This document shows, in pieces, positions 35,297 through 46,194 of a stretch of DNA of 64,000 bases. Positions within the stretch are counted from its first letter, which is position 1. The number at the start of each line of letters is the position of its first letter. The position numbers and the translations under genes are program-made. This stretch comes from Billgrantia endophytica. Its GTDB lineage: Bacteria; Pseudomonadota; Gammaproteobacteria; Pseudomonadales; Halomonadaceae. Below the pieces are notes generated by a model. That model was not told the origin of the DNA and searched no databases. It saw nothing but the letters and a program-made list of their open reading frames with translations. The stretch lies in assembly GCF_002879615.1 (NCBI RefSeq), contig NZ_PNRF01000017.1, positions 1-64,000 on the forward strand, written 5' to 3'.

Positions 35297-37261
35297 TCAC
35301 CGGGAGAAGTCGATCCGCAGCCCATCCTCGCTTCCCGGCCAGGCACCGGCAGCGATAGTGTCGCCCGTGTCGTCCTGGACCAGGTAACTGCGATGCTGAT
35401 GGTGTCGCAGTGAACCGGCAAGCCGGCTCATGCTCTCACGATCGTCGGCGCTCAGCGCCACGACCCGGCTCCCGGGGAGCGTCCACATTCGCGCCGTGCC
35501 CCGGCGTGCCATGTCGCCGGGTGGATCGGGCAGGTCCCGCTCGGCCAACCAGTCGACCACGGCTTCGGTATCGCCAATGACCAGCATCGGGGTGGATTCC
35601 TCCGACGCCCTATCGGAAAACGATGCCAGTGACCGACCCAGCGCGTTCTGCCCCAGCGGCGCCCAGTCATCATCCAGGGCCAACAGGCGGCTCTCCGGAT
35701 GCAGGGCGAGACGCCTCAGGGTAAATGGCGCCCCGTCGAGCTGGCGCAGCAAGTCATGATCGGGGTCGACGGCCAGGGCCAGGGGTTCCTCGTCAAACGA
35801 CAGCGAGAACCTGTCTTGCCGGGTCTCGAGTGCGACATCATGACGCACGGACCCGCTCCTGGTTTCCGCCACCACAGGCACGCGCAGCGGCCACGGTGCG
35901 CCAGGCCCTGTCTGTTCGAGCACGCCTCGCACCGTCCACCCCTCCTCGGTTTCGCTGCGCTCCACCGCCGCCAGGCTCAAGGCCGGTCGCCCCGGCTTGT
36001 ACTGCCAGGCGTCGAAGAAGCCCGTCAGGTCTTCATCGGCCGTCTCGCTGAAGCTCTCGGCCAGATCGAACCAGCTGGCGGTGTGGAACATGTGCTGCCT
36101 GGCAAAATGCCGCAACCCGGCATCGAACGCCTCGTCCCCGATACGCTGGCGCAGCATGTGAAAGAGCATGGCGCCATGCTGATAGCCCACCAGCCGCAAC
36201 GCCGGATCGTCGTCACCACGGAAGTCCACCAGCCGCTTGTCGAATGAGCCGGGCAATGCCGCCAGGTCGACTAGCCAACGCCGGCGGGTATCGCGACCAT
36301 CACCGCGCTGCTCATCGAGATGGTAGTCGGCCAGGTAAGTGGTGAGCGCCTCCGACCAGTTGCCGCTGGCATGGTCCACCCCGACGCCAGCCCCCCACCA
36401 GGCGTGCATCAGCTCGTGGGCCAGCGAGGTGTGGGGGATGAACGGCAATGGAATGACCCTCTCCCCGAGCAGGGTAAAACCGGGAAAGGCCAGTCCCAGC
36501 GGCGCAGGTGACGCGGCAATGGTGAAACTGTCGTAGGGGTAGGGACCGACGCGCTCGCTGAACTGCGCGAGGTAGCGGCTGGCATGCTCCAGATAGGTCT
36601 CGGCGTGAGCATCATCCAGTTCAGCGGGAAACAGGGTGCGGATACGTACGTCACCCACCCCATGCTGACGCTCCAGCCACGGGCCCGTGGCCAGTTCCAC
36701 CCACTCCGTTCGCGGATGGTAATGCCGCACCCGGTAGCCCGCCTCGTCATTCCGCGGCTCATCGACCAGCGAGCCCGTGGCCACCACCCGCTGGCCATCC
36801 GGCACCTGGACCTCGATGTGCAGCGCAAAGGGCCCCAGCTCGGCAAACTGCGGATGCCAGCCGCTGGCAGCCGGTAGCAGGCTGCCTTCTGGCGAGACCA
36901 TCAGCCGGCCACTATCGGTTTCGAGCAAGCCATTCCAACGCAGCGTTACCGACTCGGCCTCCTGCGGCACCGTCAGGCGATAGCGTCCCGCCGAAACCTT
37001 CTCCAGCGGTAATGATGCCCCGTCGGCCATCGCCTCACTGACCTCGAGCTCAGCCTTGAGCTGGAACACATCCGTGCGAGGCGGAGGACGCACGACCATG
37101 TCACCCTGGATCTGACGCGATGACGGGTCCAGTCGGACGCTCAAGTGGACCTCGTGCTCGGCGTCTTCCCAAGCCGGATCATCGGCATGGGCAGGCATTG
37201 AAAGCGGCAAGGCCAGTAACAGTGTCGCGACCATACTGGCCAGCCAGGCACGACCCGACAT
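35297..37261 (-). CDS. Exported M1-family metallopeptidase
   Basis: A 654-residue secreted or periplasmic gluzincin. The signal peptide ends near residue 26 (MPAHA). The zinc site is HELMH in SLAHELMHAWWG. The third ligand glutamate is in GNWSEALTTYLADY, with 17 residues between the motifs rather than the 18 of classic M1 enzymes. An N-terminal beta domain and a C-terminal region without similarity flank it. ATG 37261 has GAGGTAG upstream. The ChaN-like gene ends 13 bases upstream, so they are probably co-transcribed. The substrate is unknown; aminopeptidase activity is likely. Confidence 0.82.
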   Translation of the reverse strand: MSGRAWLASMVATLLLALPLSMPAHADDPAWEDAEHEVHLSVRLDPSSRQIQGDMVVRPPPRTDVFQLKAELEVSEAMADGASLPLEKVSAGRYRLTVPQEAESVTLRWNGLLETDSGRLMVSPEGSLLPAASGWHPQFAELGPFALHIEVQVPDGQRVVATGSLVDEPRNDEAGYRVRHYHPRTEWVELATGPWLERQHGVGDVRIRTLFPAELDDAHAETYLEHASRYLAQFSERVGPYPYDSFTIAASPAPLGLAFPGFTLLGERVIPLPFIPHTSLAHELMHAWWGAGVGVDHASGNWSEALTTYLADYHLDEQRGDGRDTRRRWLVDLAALPGSFDKRLVDFRGDDDPALRLVGYQHGAMLFHMLRQRIGDEAFDAGLRHFARQHMFHTASWFDLAESFSETADEDLTGFFDAWQYKPGRPALSLAAVERSETEEGWTVRGVLEQTGPGAPWPLRVPVVAETRSGSVRHDVALETRQDRFSLSFDEEPLALAVDPDHDLLRQLDGAPFTLRRLALHPESRLLALDDDWAPLGQNALGRSLASFSDRASEESTPMLVIGDTEAVVDWLAERDLPDPPGDMARRGTARMWTLPGSRVVALSADDRESMSRLAGSLRHHQHRSYLVQDDTGDTIAAGAWPGSEDGLRIDFSR

Positions 37262-37274
37262 GTCTTCTACCTCA

Positions 37275-38432
37275 TTACGTTGATCGTGGTGGAAAACGCG
37301 CCAGGATCTCCCGCTCATCACCGTTACGGCGTATGGCCAGCGGCAGCAGGGTGCCCGGCCGCTGCTGCCGCACCAGGCCGGTCAGATCGGCGGGGCGAGT
37401 CAAGGACTCCCCCGCGGCGCGCAGAATGATGTCACCCGCCTCCAGACCTGCCTGTTCGGCAACGGAGCCTTCGAGGATGGCGTGGATTTCGATGCCCTCC
37501 TCATGCGGGGTGGTATAGATGCCCAGCTGCATCGGGACCATCGCCTCATGCCAGCTGCCATCGATGGCAAACACCGCTCGAGCCAGGCCGTCCGGCGGAG
37601 GCTGGCATTCATCTCCATCCACCGGCCAGGGCAGCAGCGCCGTGTGATTCGCGATACCGAGATCCGACAACTGGTGGGGGACACCCTGTTCGAACTGCAG
37701 ATGCCCCTGGCCGATCAGTCCGACGACCAGACCGGCCGCGCCCTGCGCGTCGGCAAGACCCGACGCCATGGCACGGTCCCAGACCAGTTGGGCATTGATG
37801 AACCGCTCGAGCCCCGCCTCATCGCTCTGGGTCGGATGCCGCTCATAGATGGCTGCCAGCCTTTCGCGGTAGGCCTCAGGCGCCTGGGCCGGCGCGGTGA
37901 TACCGAATCGCTCGGTTTCCGGTATCGCGTCCCAGCCTTCGCTCACCAGCCGGCCACGCAGCTCCGGCGTCACATTGATCGCCTTGAGCGGCACCTGGTG
38001 CAGGCGTGCGAAATGCAGGATCGGAAGGTAAAGATCGAGGTCGAATCCCCAGGCTGTCCGCCAACCGCTCTGGTCGAGGAACCCCTGCTCGTCGAGCTCA
38101 CCTGCCACCCAGGCATCGAGCGCCGGCTGGGCCTCCCGCGGCAGCATTTCCAGGGCAATCACCATGTCGGGACGCCGCGCATGCAGCCCGGCCAGGGTGT
38201 GCAGCTGCCAGCGATGATGATCCCGATTGTCATGTTGTTCGCCAAGCAGCACCACGTCACGCTCTTCCAATTCCGCGAAGAGTGCGTCCGGCGCCAAGCG
38301 CTCGCCACCAGGCTGAAACCACTGCCCCGGAGCAGGGCAGGTATCTGCCCTCACCGACGTGACACTGACGGCAAGGAGGCCTGCCAGGCAGGCGAGCGCC
38401 ACAAGACCGGCGCGGGAAGCAAGGGGGGGCAT
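37275..38432 (-). CDS. ChaN/haem-binding-uptake family protein with PDZ domain
   Basis: A 385-residue exported protein. A signal peptide (residues 1-28, ending VTSVRA) precedes a ChaN-type domain: VVLLGEQHDNRDHHRWQ and VIALEMLPREAQPALD. Members can bind haem and have been linked to iron uptake. The last 90 residues form a PDZ domain (GIEIHAILEGSVAEQAGLEAGDIIL). ATG 38432 has GGAG upstream. Co-oriented with, and 13 bases before, the M1 peptidase, which suggests a shared extracytoplasmic role. Confidence 0.82.
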   Translation of the reverse strand: MPPLASRAGLVALACLAGLLAVSVTSVRADTCPAPGQWFQPGGERLAPDALFAELEERDVVLLGEQHDNRDHHRWQLHTLAGLHARRPDMVIALEMLPREAQPALDAWVAGELDEQGFLDQSGWRTAWGFDLDLYLPILHFARLHQVPLKAINVTPELRGRLVSEGWDAIPETERFGITAPAQAPEAYRERLAAIYERHPTQSDEAGLERFINAQLVWDRAMASGLADAQGAAGLVVGLIGQGHLQFEQGVPHQLSDLGIANHTALLPWPVDGDECQPPPDGLARAVFAIDGSWHEAMVPMQLGIYTTPHEEGIEIHAILEGSVAEQAGLEAGDIILRAAGESLTRPADLTGLVRQQRPGTLLPLAIRRNGDEREILARFPPRST

Positions 38433-38463
38433 CAGTGATCTCCATGGCCAGAACACACTCCCA

Positions 38464-39795
38464 TCATGGCGCATTCTTCTGGTCCCAGGCAGCCCCCATT
38501 GACACTGCCGGTGCGCTTTCCGCCACGTCATGCTCGAAGTTCAGCGCCATCTGGGCCGGTTCGAGGCGGGGGTCAAGCTCGGCGAAATGCGGCGTTTCGA
38601 GTGCCGGCACCGCCACGAAGGGTTCCTGCTCCACCTCACCGGACTCGCCGTGACGGGTGCTCAGGCGCACCATCACGAACAGCCCCAGCGCCAGGGACAC
38701 CGACCCCAGGAAAAGCCAGAGCCCGTCCGGGCCGACCAGTTGCATGACCAGGGAGGCGCTGAAGGGGCCGATGATCGAGCCGATGCCATACCAGATCATC
38801 AGCTTGGCGTTGGCCGCCACCACTTCTCCCGGCTCCAGCCAGTCATTGGTATGGGCCAGGCTCAGTGAGTAAAGGGTATGCAGCATGGCCGTATGGAAAC
38901 AGGCCACCAGCAGCAGCACCAGGAAGTCGAGCCGGGCCACCAGGGAGACGATAGCCCCGGAGACGGTCATCACCATGGCCATCCCGAGGATGACCTTGCG
39001 CCGATCGATGCGGTCGGAGAGCCGCCCGAGCCCCCACTGGGCAAACAGCGCCACCATGGTGGTGATGGCCATGAAACGCGCCGTCTCGCCGGTGGTCAAG
39101 CCGATCTCCTGGCCATAGAAGGGCGTCATCGCGAAGAAGGCCTGGGCCATCATCCCGGCGGTGAATGCGCCCACCAGCCCCACCGGAGCGCGCTCGAAGA
39201 GCGCCTTCAGGCGAATCTTCCGCGGCTGGATGTCGAGGGCCTGTCGGGGGCCATGGATACGATGGATCGACAGCGGCACCAGCGACAGCGCGAAGAGCAT
39301 GCCGACCACCGAGAATAACGCTGGCCCCGAGGGGTCACCGAAATTGAGCATCCACTGGCCACCGGCCAGCGACATGGTCGAGATGATCATGTACAGGCCA
39401 AGCACCTGACCTCGGTTGGCGTTGGTCGACTCCCCCGACACCCAGGACTCCATCACCATCAGCATGCCAGCGGTCGCGACGCCACCCACCAGGCGCCAGG
39501 CCAGCCACGCCCAGGGGTTGACCCAGAGCCCGTGCAGCATGGCGGTCACCGCCAGCAGGCCCGCACAGGCGGCAAACACCCGGATATGACCCACGCTGCG
39601 GATGCGCTTCTCCAGCAGGTAGCTGCCCAGCACGAAACCCAGCGAGAAGCTCGACATGAGCAGCCCCGCCATGTGCGAGGGAAAGCCCTCCAGTGACATG
39701 CGCACCCCGAGCAGGGTCATGATCAGGCCATGGCCGAGCAGGAAGCTGATCTCGCAGACGAAAAGGATCGGAAGGGTCGCTGGCAAACTACGCAA
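38464..39795 (-). CDS. MFS transporter (YcaD-like)
   Basis: A 443-residue carrier with about twelve membrane segments. The first helix is LPILFVCEISFLLGHGLIM, followed by a cytoplasmic motif GSYLLEKRIRSVGHIR and LGRLSDRIDRRKVILG after helix 8. The C-terminal 45 residues are acidic and soluble. I place the start at TTG 39795, because AAGGGAG lies 7 bases before it and the hydrophobic core begins at once. ATG 39852 has no ribosome-binding site. Similar proteins are annotated YcaD; the substrate is unknown. Confidence 0.85.
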   Translation of the reverse strand: MRSLPATLPILFVCEISFLLGHGLIMTLLGVRMSLEGFPSHMAGLLMSSFSLGFVLGSYLLEKRIRSVGHIRVFAACAGLLAVTAMLHGLWVNPWAWLAWRLVGGVATAGMLMVMESWVSGESTNANRGQVLGLYMIISTMSLAGGQWMLNFGDPSGPALFSVVGMLFALSLVPLSIHRIHGPRQALDIQPRKIRLKALFERAPVGLVGAFTAGMMAQAFFAMTPFYGQEIGLTTGETARFMAITTMVALFAQWGLGRLSDRIDRRKVILGMAMVMTVSGAIVSLVARLDFLVLLLVACFHTAMLHTLYSLSLAHTNDWLEPGEVVAANAKLMIWYGIGSIIGPFSASLVMQLVGPDGLWLFLGSVSLALGLFVMVRLSTRHGESGEVEQEPFVAVPALETPHFAELDPRLEPAQMALNFEHDVAESAPAVSMGAAWDQKNAP

Positions 39796-40064
39796 CTGGT
39801 CACTCCCTTGAACGGGCTCGGGCACACGGCACGGAGCAATTCCGGCCTCCATTGCCGGATGTGAACGATGTCGGCATTGTAGGTGCCATAGGCATGACGC
39901 GTCAGCGGCGTCCTGGAAAATGTGGTAACGAAATGTTATAGAGAAGCAGGCACGACAAGCCTTGATGGTATTAGCGTCGCGGTGCACTTGATTCCAATAT
40001 GGCAAGAGCGTCGAACGACTCTTTGCCATACTCGACAAGACCGTACTCAATGCATAGGGGCAAG

Positions 40065-40385
40065 ATGAAAACGGAACTAGAGGATTTCGAGGAAAGCATG
40101 CGGCGTGAAATCAACGCCTTTCAGAATCCCAAGGAAGGGAGCAAGCGGCCGTCTCGTTCGGTGCCGGCTCATGAGAACACCAAACCGGGCCAGTCGGCCA
40201 GTTCCTACAAGACCGGCCATCTCGTCAAGCTGGCCGTACGGACCAAGCCACTCGAACTGGACAGCGTCTTTGAACACCACTCCACCAGCATCTCCAAGCT
40301 CGAGGCTCAGTTGGAGGCCGAAAAGGCGGCCAAGAAAGCCGGCTATCCCATCATCGGCCACCTGATCGAGATTCAGCGCCTTTGA
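40065..40385 (+). CDS. Small hypothetical protein with coiled-coil end
   Basis: A 106-residue soluble protein I do not recognise. The N-terminal third is acidic (MKTELEDFEESMRREINAF), the middle is basic and Pro/Ser rich, and residues 75-95 could form a coiled coil (ISKLEAQLEAEKAAKKA). ATG 40065 has AGGGG 5-9 bases upstream. The frame opens 22 codons earlier. It is divergent from the MFS gene and followed by a REP-like repeat, with about 270 bases of promoter region upstream. Confidence 0.55.
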   Translation: MKTELEDFEESMRREINAFQNPKEGSKRPSRSVPAHENTKPGQSASSYKTGHLVKLAVRTKPLELDSVFEHHSTSISKLEAQLEAEKAAKKAGYPIIGHLIEIQRL

Positions 40386-40416
40386 CATCCTCTCAACCCT
40401 AAAAGCATGAGAGGTG

Positions 40417-40531
40417 GCGTCAGCTCGCGACCGCGGTGTCGCCCAATGCTGGCAATAGCCGCCAATGACGGCGGCCTCCGCCCAGGCGCCTGCGGCGCCA
40501 GTCGCGACGCGAAGCGGCGCTCCAACAGGAA
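40417..40531. repeat. Dispersed REP-like repeat, copy 2 (modules B then A)
   Basis: Module B (40417-40481) and module A (40499-40531) repeat the sequences at 2147-2210 and 2087-2121. Both copies point the same way relative to the window, but the module order is swapped. The copy lies between two convergent genes, the usual location for REP elements. Confidence 0.7.
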
Positions 40532-40591
40532 GGGAAAGCCGAGGCGTCGGACCGGGCGTTCCTACAGGGCGGAAGTGAAGATACGCTCGCG

Positions 40592-42385
<1,794 letters not shown>

Positions 42386-43321
42386 TCACTTTTCGCGATT
42401 CTGATTGACCACTGCGGTCTCCAGGCAGGTCACGAGGGCGTCGAGCCCCGGTTCGCCCTTGCCGATCAGCACCAGGGCCTGGTGCCTGGCCGACGGCAGG
42501 GGGGAAAGGCGCAGCTCACCGGCGGTCCACTGCACTGCCAGCATGTCAGCGGGTGCGTCATGACTGCGCAGCATGCCCTTGGCGCGCAGCAGCAGCACGC
42601 GAGCGGCATCGAGCAGGCTTTCCAGGCGTTCGATGTCCACCGGCGCGTCGAGATGAACCGTTCGACTGACAATCGATGACGCTGGCTTCGCCAACCTGGC
42701 GAAATCCGGCCATGATGGCATGGCACGTCGGGAAACCTGCCGCCGGCAGGGGGGGGCCACGGGAGGCAGCCAATCGACTCTGGCATGGGGGTTTATCGCC
42801 TTGATCCGTTCAAGGGCTGCGTCCGCCGCACCGCCTGGCATGGCGTGATAGCGACTAACCAGGATATGACCGACATCGCGAAGCTGGTCGTGCACGATAT
42901 CGCCGACCGCGTCGTCATCGAGCAGCGACCGGATCGCCGACAGGTCGACCAGCGTATCGGCCCGCCCCAGTCGATATCCCCGGGCGGCATCGAACAGCTG
43001 CATCAGCGGACGTGGACGAGCCACACCGCTCGCCTCGAGGACCAGGCATTCGGGCGGCCCAGGCCACCGGCGTATCTCGGTCAGCTGAGCCGATAGATTG
43101 CCGGAGATCCCGCAGCAGGCGCAGCCGTTATTGAGGCGCAGGACACCGTCCTCGCGGGCGTCGATCCATTCAGCATCGATATTGAGCGTGCCGAAGTCAT
43201 TGATCAGGAACAGGGCATTACGCAGCCGGCCTGCCCGGATCAGCTGATTGATGCGGGTCGTCTTGCCGCTGCCCAGAAAGCCGCACAGCAGCAGGGTATC
43301 GATGGGGGCCGGTTCAGGCAT
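42386..43321 (-). CDS. COG0523 (CobW-type) GTPase
   Basis: A 311-residue G3E-family GTPase: Walker A GFLGSGKTT near residue 16, NDFGTLNIDAEWI, the metal-binding CxCC motif in NNGCACCGISG near 66, and a C-terminal domain. Such proteins load metals (zinc, cobalt) into enzymes or cofactors. It is the last gene of the leftward peptidase/dipeptide-transport operon and overlaps the amidohydrolase gene by 8 bases. It may therefore serve the operon's metallohydrolases; that is inference. Confidence 0.88.
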   Translation of the reverse strand: MPEPAPIDTLLLCGFLGSGKTTRINQLIRAGRLRNALFLINDFGTLNIDAEWIDAREDGVLRLNNGCACCGISGNLSAQLTEIRRWPGPPECLVLEASGVARPRPLMQLFDAARGYRLGRADTLVDLSAIRSLLDDDAVGDIVHDQLRDVGHILVSRYHAMPGGAADAALERIKAINPHARVDWLPPVAPPCRRQVSRRAMPSWPDFARLAKPASSIVSRTVHLDAPVDIERLESLLDAARVLLLRAKGMLRSHDAPADMLAVQWTAGELRLSPLPSARHQALVLIGKGEPGLDALVTCLETAVVNQNREK

Positions 43322-44936
43322 GGGTGGTGGGCCGCCCTCCCAGCAGAGTCGCATGCACGCCGATCTCCTTGAGGGACTTGTCGCCCTGCAGCGGGTCATC
43401 ATCGAGTACCGTGACATCGGCCCACTTGCCGGGCTCCAGGCTGCCGATGCAGTGGTCCAGATGCAGCGTCCTCGCCGCACCCAGGGTGATGGCTTCCAGG
43501 GCGCAGGCGCGGCTGATGGCTTCCGCGCTGCCCAGCACTTCTCCCGATGCGGTCTCCCGGGTGTGGGCACAGTGTGCCGTGAACAGCGGCGACAGGGGTG
43601 TCACGGGAGCATCGCAGTGGATACCGAATGGGATGCCAAGGCGCTCGGCACTGGCGGTGGGTTCCAGCCGCTGGCAGCGATCGAAGCCGAGTGTGCGTGT
43701 ACGGTGGATGTCGCCCCAGTAATAGATGTGGTTGGCAAAGATATTCAGGCAGGCGCCCAAGGCTCGGACACGACGCAGCTGGTCCTGGCGGATCAGCTGT
43801 ACGTGCTGCAGGGTATGGCGATGATCGGGGCGCGGCCACAGGGTCAACGCCTCTTCCAGGGCTTCGAGGATGATCTCCACCGCTTCGTCGCCGTTGGTAT
43901 GGATGTGCAGCTGCAGGCCGGCCTGGTGGTAGTGCTGCACCATGTCATGGAAGACCTGGGGCGGTGCGTTCCAGACTCCGTTGCTCGCCATTTCCAGGTA
44001 GCCGGGCCACATCAGCCGGGCAGTGAAGTTCTGGATGGCACCGTCGGTGACGATCTTGACGATACCGAAGTGCAGCTTGTCGTGATTGTGCCGCATCGCC
44101 TGGCGAACCCGCTCGCTGCCGGCCCCGGGCTCCCAGTCCAGCGCGTTGAGGGCGGGAACCAGGCGAACAGGGAAGTCCGGGTCGGCCGTGGTGGCGCGCA
44201 TCGACGCAATGGCCTTCTCGCTCAAGGGGTTGAGCAGGTCGGTGATGGTGGTGATGCCCTCGCGCCTGGCGGCCCGGGCGTACTGCACGAGGGCGCGAGG
44301 CGTGCTGGCGGCTTCGAAGAAGTCGATGCCGTAATGATCGAATACCAGATGCATGGCCGGCAGTTCCTGAAGCTCACCGGTTGGCTGATCGGTGCTGTCA
44401 CGCACGATGCCATCGATCTGTTTTTCCGACACCTGGATCGCATCGATCACGGCCGAATTGACGGTCATGACATGCAGGCTCGCATGCATGACGATGATCG
44501 GGACCTCCGGGCTGACCGCATCGAGTAGCCGCTTGTCCAGGCGTGCGCCATCGAAGTAGATCGGGTCGAAACCCCAGGCGATCAGGCGCTGATCGACAGG
44601 GAGTGCGGCGAGGCTGCGGCGCAGGCGTTGCTGGATCGAACCGGCATCTCGCACGCCTGCCCAGAGCGTACCATCGGGTGCGATCTTGTCGAACCAGCCC
44701 AGGTAGACATAATCCCAGATGATCCCCTCCAGGGCATGACTATGTCCCTCGACGAACCCGGGCATCATGACCTTGTCGGCGTAACGCTCGTCGATGACCA
44801 CATCGCCTAAACGCTTTATTTCATCCAGCGGTGCCACGCTCAGGACACGGCCGTCCCGCACAGCCAGGCACTCCCCCGTCGGCTGGGAGGGGTTCATGGT
44901 GTAGAGCCGGCGAGCCGGGTAGACGGTGATATTCAT
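43314..44936 (-). CDS. Amidohydrolase family protein (YtcJ-like)
   Basis: A 540-residue metal-dependent hydrolase of the YtcJ group. MMPGFVEGHSHALEG near residue 60 gives the HxH metal pair, IHTNGDEAVEIILEAL and HTLQHVQLI the further histidines, and HCDAPVTPLSP the catalytic Asp. The C-terminal AARTLHLDHCIGSLEPGKWAD closes the beta domain. It probably cleaves an amide or cyclic amide. It is adjacent to M20 and COG0523 genes in one operon. Confidence 0.9.
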   Translation of the reverse strand: MNITVYPARRLYTMNPSQPTGECLAVRDGRVLSVAPLDEIKRLGDVVIDERYADKVMMPGFVEGHSHALEGIIWDYVYLGWFDKIAPDGTLWAGVRDAGSIQQRLRRSLAALPVDQRLIAWGFDPIYFDGARLDKRLLDAVSPEVPIIVMHASLHVMTVNSAVIDAIQVSEKQIDGIVRDSTDQPTGELQELPAMHLVFDHYGIDFFEAASTPRALVQYARAARREGITTITDLLNPLSEKAIASMRATTADPDFPVRLVPALNALDWEPGAGSERVRQAMRHNHDKLHFGIVKIVTDGAIQNFTARLMWPGYLEMASNGVWNAPPQVFHDMVQHYHQAGLQLHIHTNGDEAVEIILEALEEALTLWPRPDHRHTLQHVQLIRQDQLRRVRALGACLNIFANHIYYWGDIHRTRTLGFDRCQRLEPTASAERLGIPFGIHCDAPVTPLSPLFTAHCAHTRETASGEVLGSAEAISRACALEAITLGAARTLHLDHCIGSLEPGKWADVTVLDDDPLQGDKSLKEIGVHATLLGGRPTTHA

Positions 44937-44948
44937 GGCGGCTCCTTT

Positions 44949-46118
44949 TCATGTACCGACCGGCAGGCGTCGTTCGACCATGCGCGCCATGACGCTGGCC
45001 CCAACGGGAAGAATGCCGTCATCGAGCACGTAACCCGGGTTATGCAGGGGAATCGAGCCCTCATGGCCGATCCAGCAATAGGCTCCCGGCACGACTTTCA
45101 ACATGTCGGCGAAATCCTCGCTACCGGTGACGAGCCTGCCCGTCTCCGAGGCATTGGCAGCTCCGACGATTTCCTGTGCCGCCTCGAGATAGGCCTGGGT
45201 GCACGTTGCATCGTTCACCAGCACGTTGAAGATGTTGCGCAGCTCCACGGTGATGCGCACATCATGGGCCCGCTCCAGGCCGGCACAGATGCTGCGGATA
45301 CGTTCATGCGCGAGTTCGCAGACCTCGTCATCGAAGTAGCGGATAGTGCCGGCCAGAGTCGCTCCGTCGGGGATCACGTTATAGGCCGAACCGGCATGAA
45401 CCTGCGTGACGGAGAGCACCAGTGGGCTTTCCGGAGGAGCGCTGCGACTGACCACCGTCTGCAGCTGCTGGATGAGCGATGCGGCCACCATGATCGAATC
45501 GTGCGATTGGTGAGGCATCGCCGCGTGGCTGCCGACGCCTTCCACGCGGATATCGAAGAAGGTGGCGCCGGCCATCGCCGGCCCCTGCTTGACGGTGACC
45601 TGGCCGGCCGGGCTGCCGGGATCGTTGTGGATGCCATAGATCTCGTCGCAGGGAAAACGCTCGAACAGCCCCTCCTCGAGCATTCGCCGGGCGCCGCCCA
45701 GGCCCTCCTCCGCGGGCTGAAAGATCAGGACGACGGTCCCGGCGAAGTGTCGCGTCTCCGCCAGGTAACGTGCGGCCCCCAGCAGCATGGTGGTATGGCC
45801 GTCATGGCCGCAGGCATGCATTCTGCCGGGATGTCTCGAGATATAGGGAAGGTCGGTGGCTTCCTCGATGGGCAACGCATCCATGTCGGCCCGCAGCCCG
45901 ATGCAGCGCTGGCTCGTTGCCTTGCCCTTCAACACTCCGACCACGCCGGTGCCGGCGATATCGGTGTGGACCTCGTCCACACCCCAGCCCCGCAGCTTGT
46001 CGGCGACGATACCGGCGGTACGCGTCTCCTCGAATCCGAGCTCGGGATGAGCGTGGATATCGTGGCGGATATCGATCAGTTCATCGATGAATTCGGCAAT
46101 GCGTGGCAGAACGGGCAT
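44949..46118 (-). CDS. M20 family amidohydrolase/carboxypeptidase
   Basis: A 389-residue metallohydrolase related to hippurate hydrolase and IAA-amino acid hydrolases. Ligand motifs are MHACGHDGHTTMLLG near residue 95, FQPAEEGLGGARRML, and a final HNPGYVLDDGILPVG with the second-metal His. A dimerisation domain (ATFFDIRVEGVGSHAAMPHQSHD) is present. It should remove acyl groups from N-acyl amino acids or short peptides. ATG 46118 has AAGGAAGAGG upstream. It lies between the transporter ATPase and the amidohydrolase. Confidence 0.92.
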   Translation of the reverse strand: MPVLPRIAEFIDELIDIRHDIHAHPELGFEETRTAGIVADKLRGWGVDEVHTDIAGTGVVGVLKGKATSQRCIGLRADMDALPIEEATDLPYISRHPGRMHACGHDGHTTMLLGAARYLAETRHFAGTVVLIFQPAEEGLGGARRMLEEGLFERFPCDEIYGIHNDPGSPAGQVTVKQGPAMAGATFFDIRVEGVGSHAAMPHQSHDSIMVAASLIQQLQTVVSRSAPPESPLVLSVTQVHAGSAYNVIPDGATLAGTIRYFDDEVCELAHERIRSICAGLERAHDVRITVELRNIFNVLVNDATCTQAYLEAAQEIVGAANASETGRLVTGSEDFADMLKVVPGAYCWIGHEGSIPLHNPGYVLDDGILPVGASVMARMVERRLPVGT

Positions 46119-46194
46119 GATCCTCTTCCTTGGTTCGCTTGGTGGGGACAACGGTTCGGGCCCTTGCGGTTCATGGCGTGCGCCCGGGTGGGCC

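Noticed and set aside
36409..36500. The M1-type zinc site as degenerate, because the spacing to the third ligand is 17 and not 18 residues
   Set aside because: HELMH and GNWSEALTTYLADY are both intact and the surrounding pattern is family-like. The one-residue difference looks like a subgroup trait, not loss of activity.
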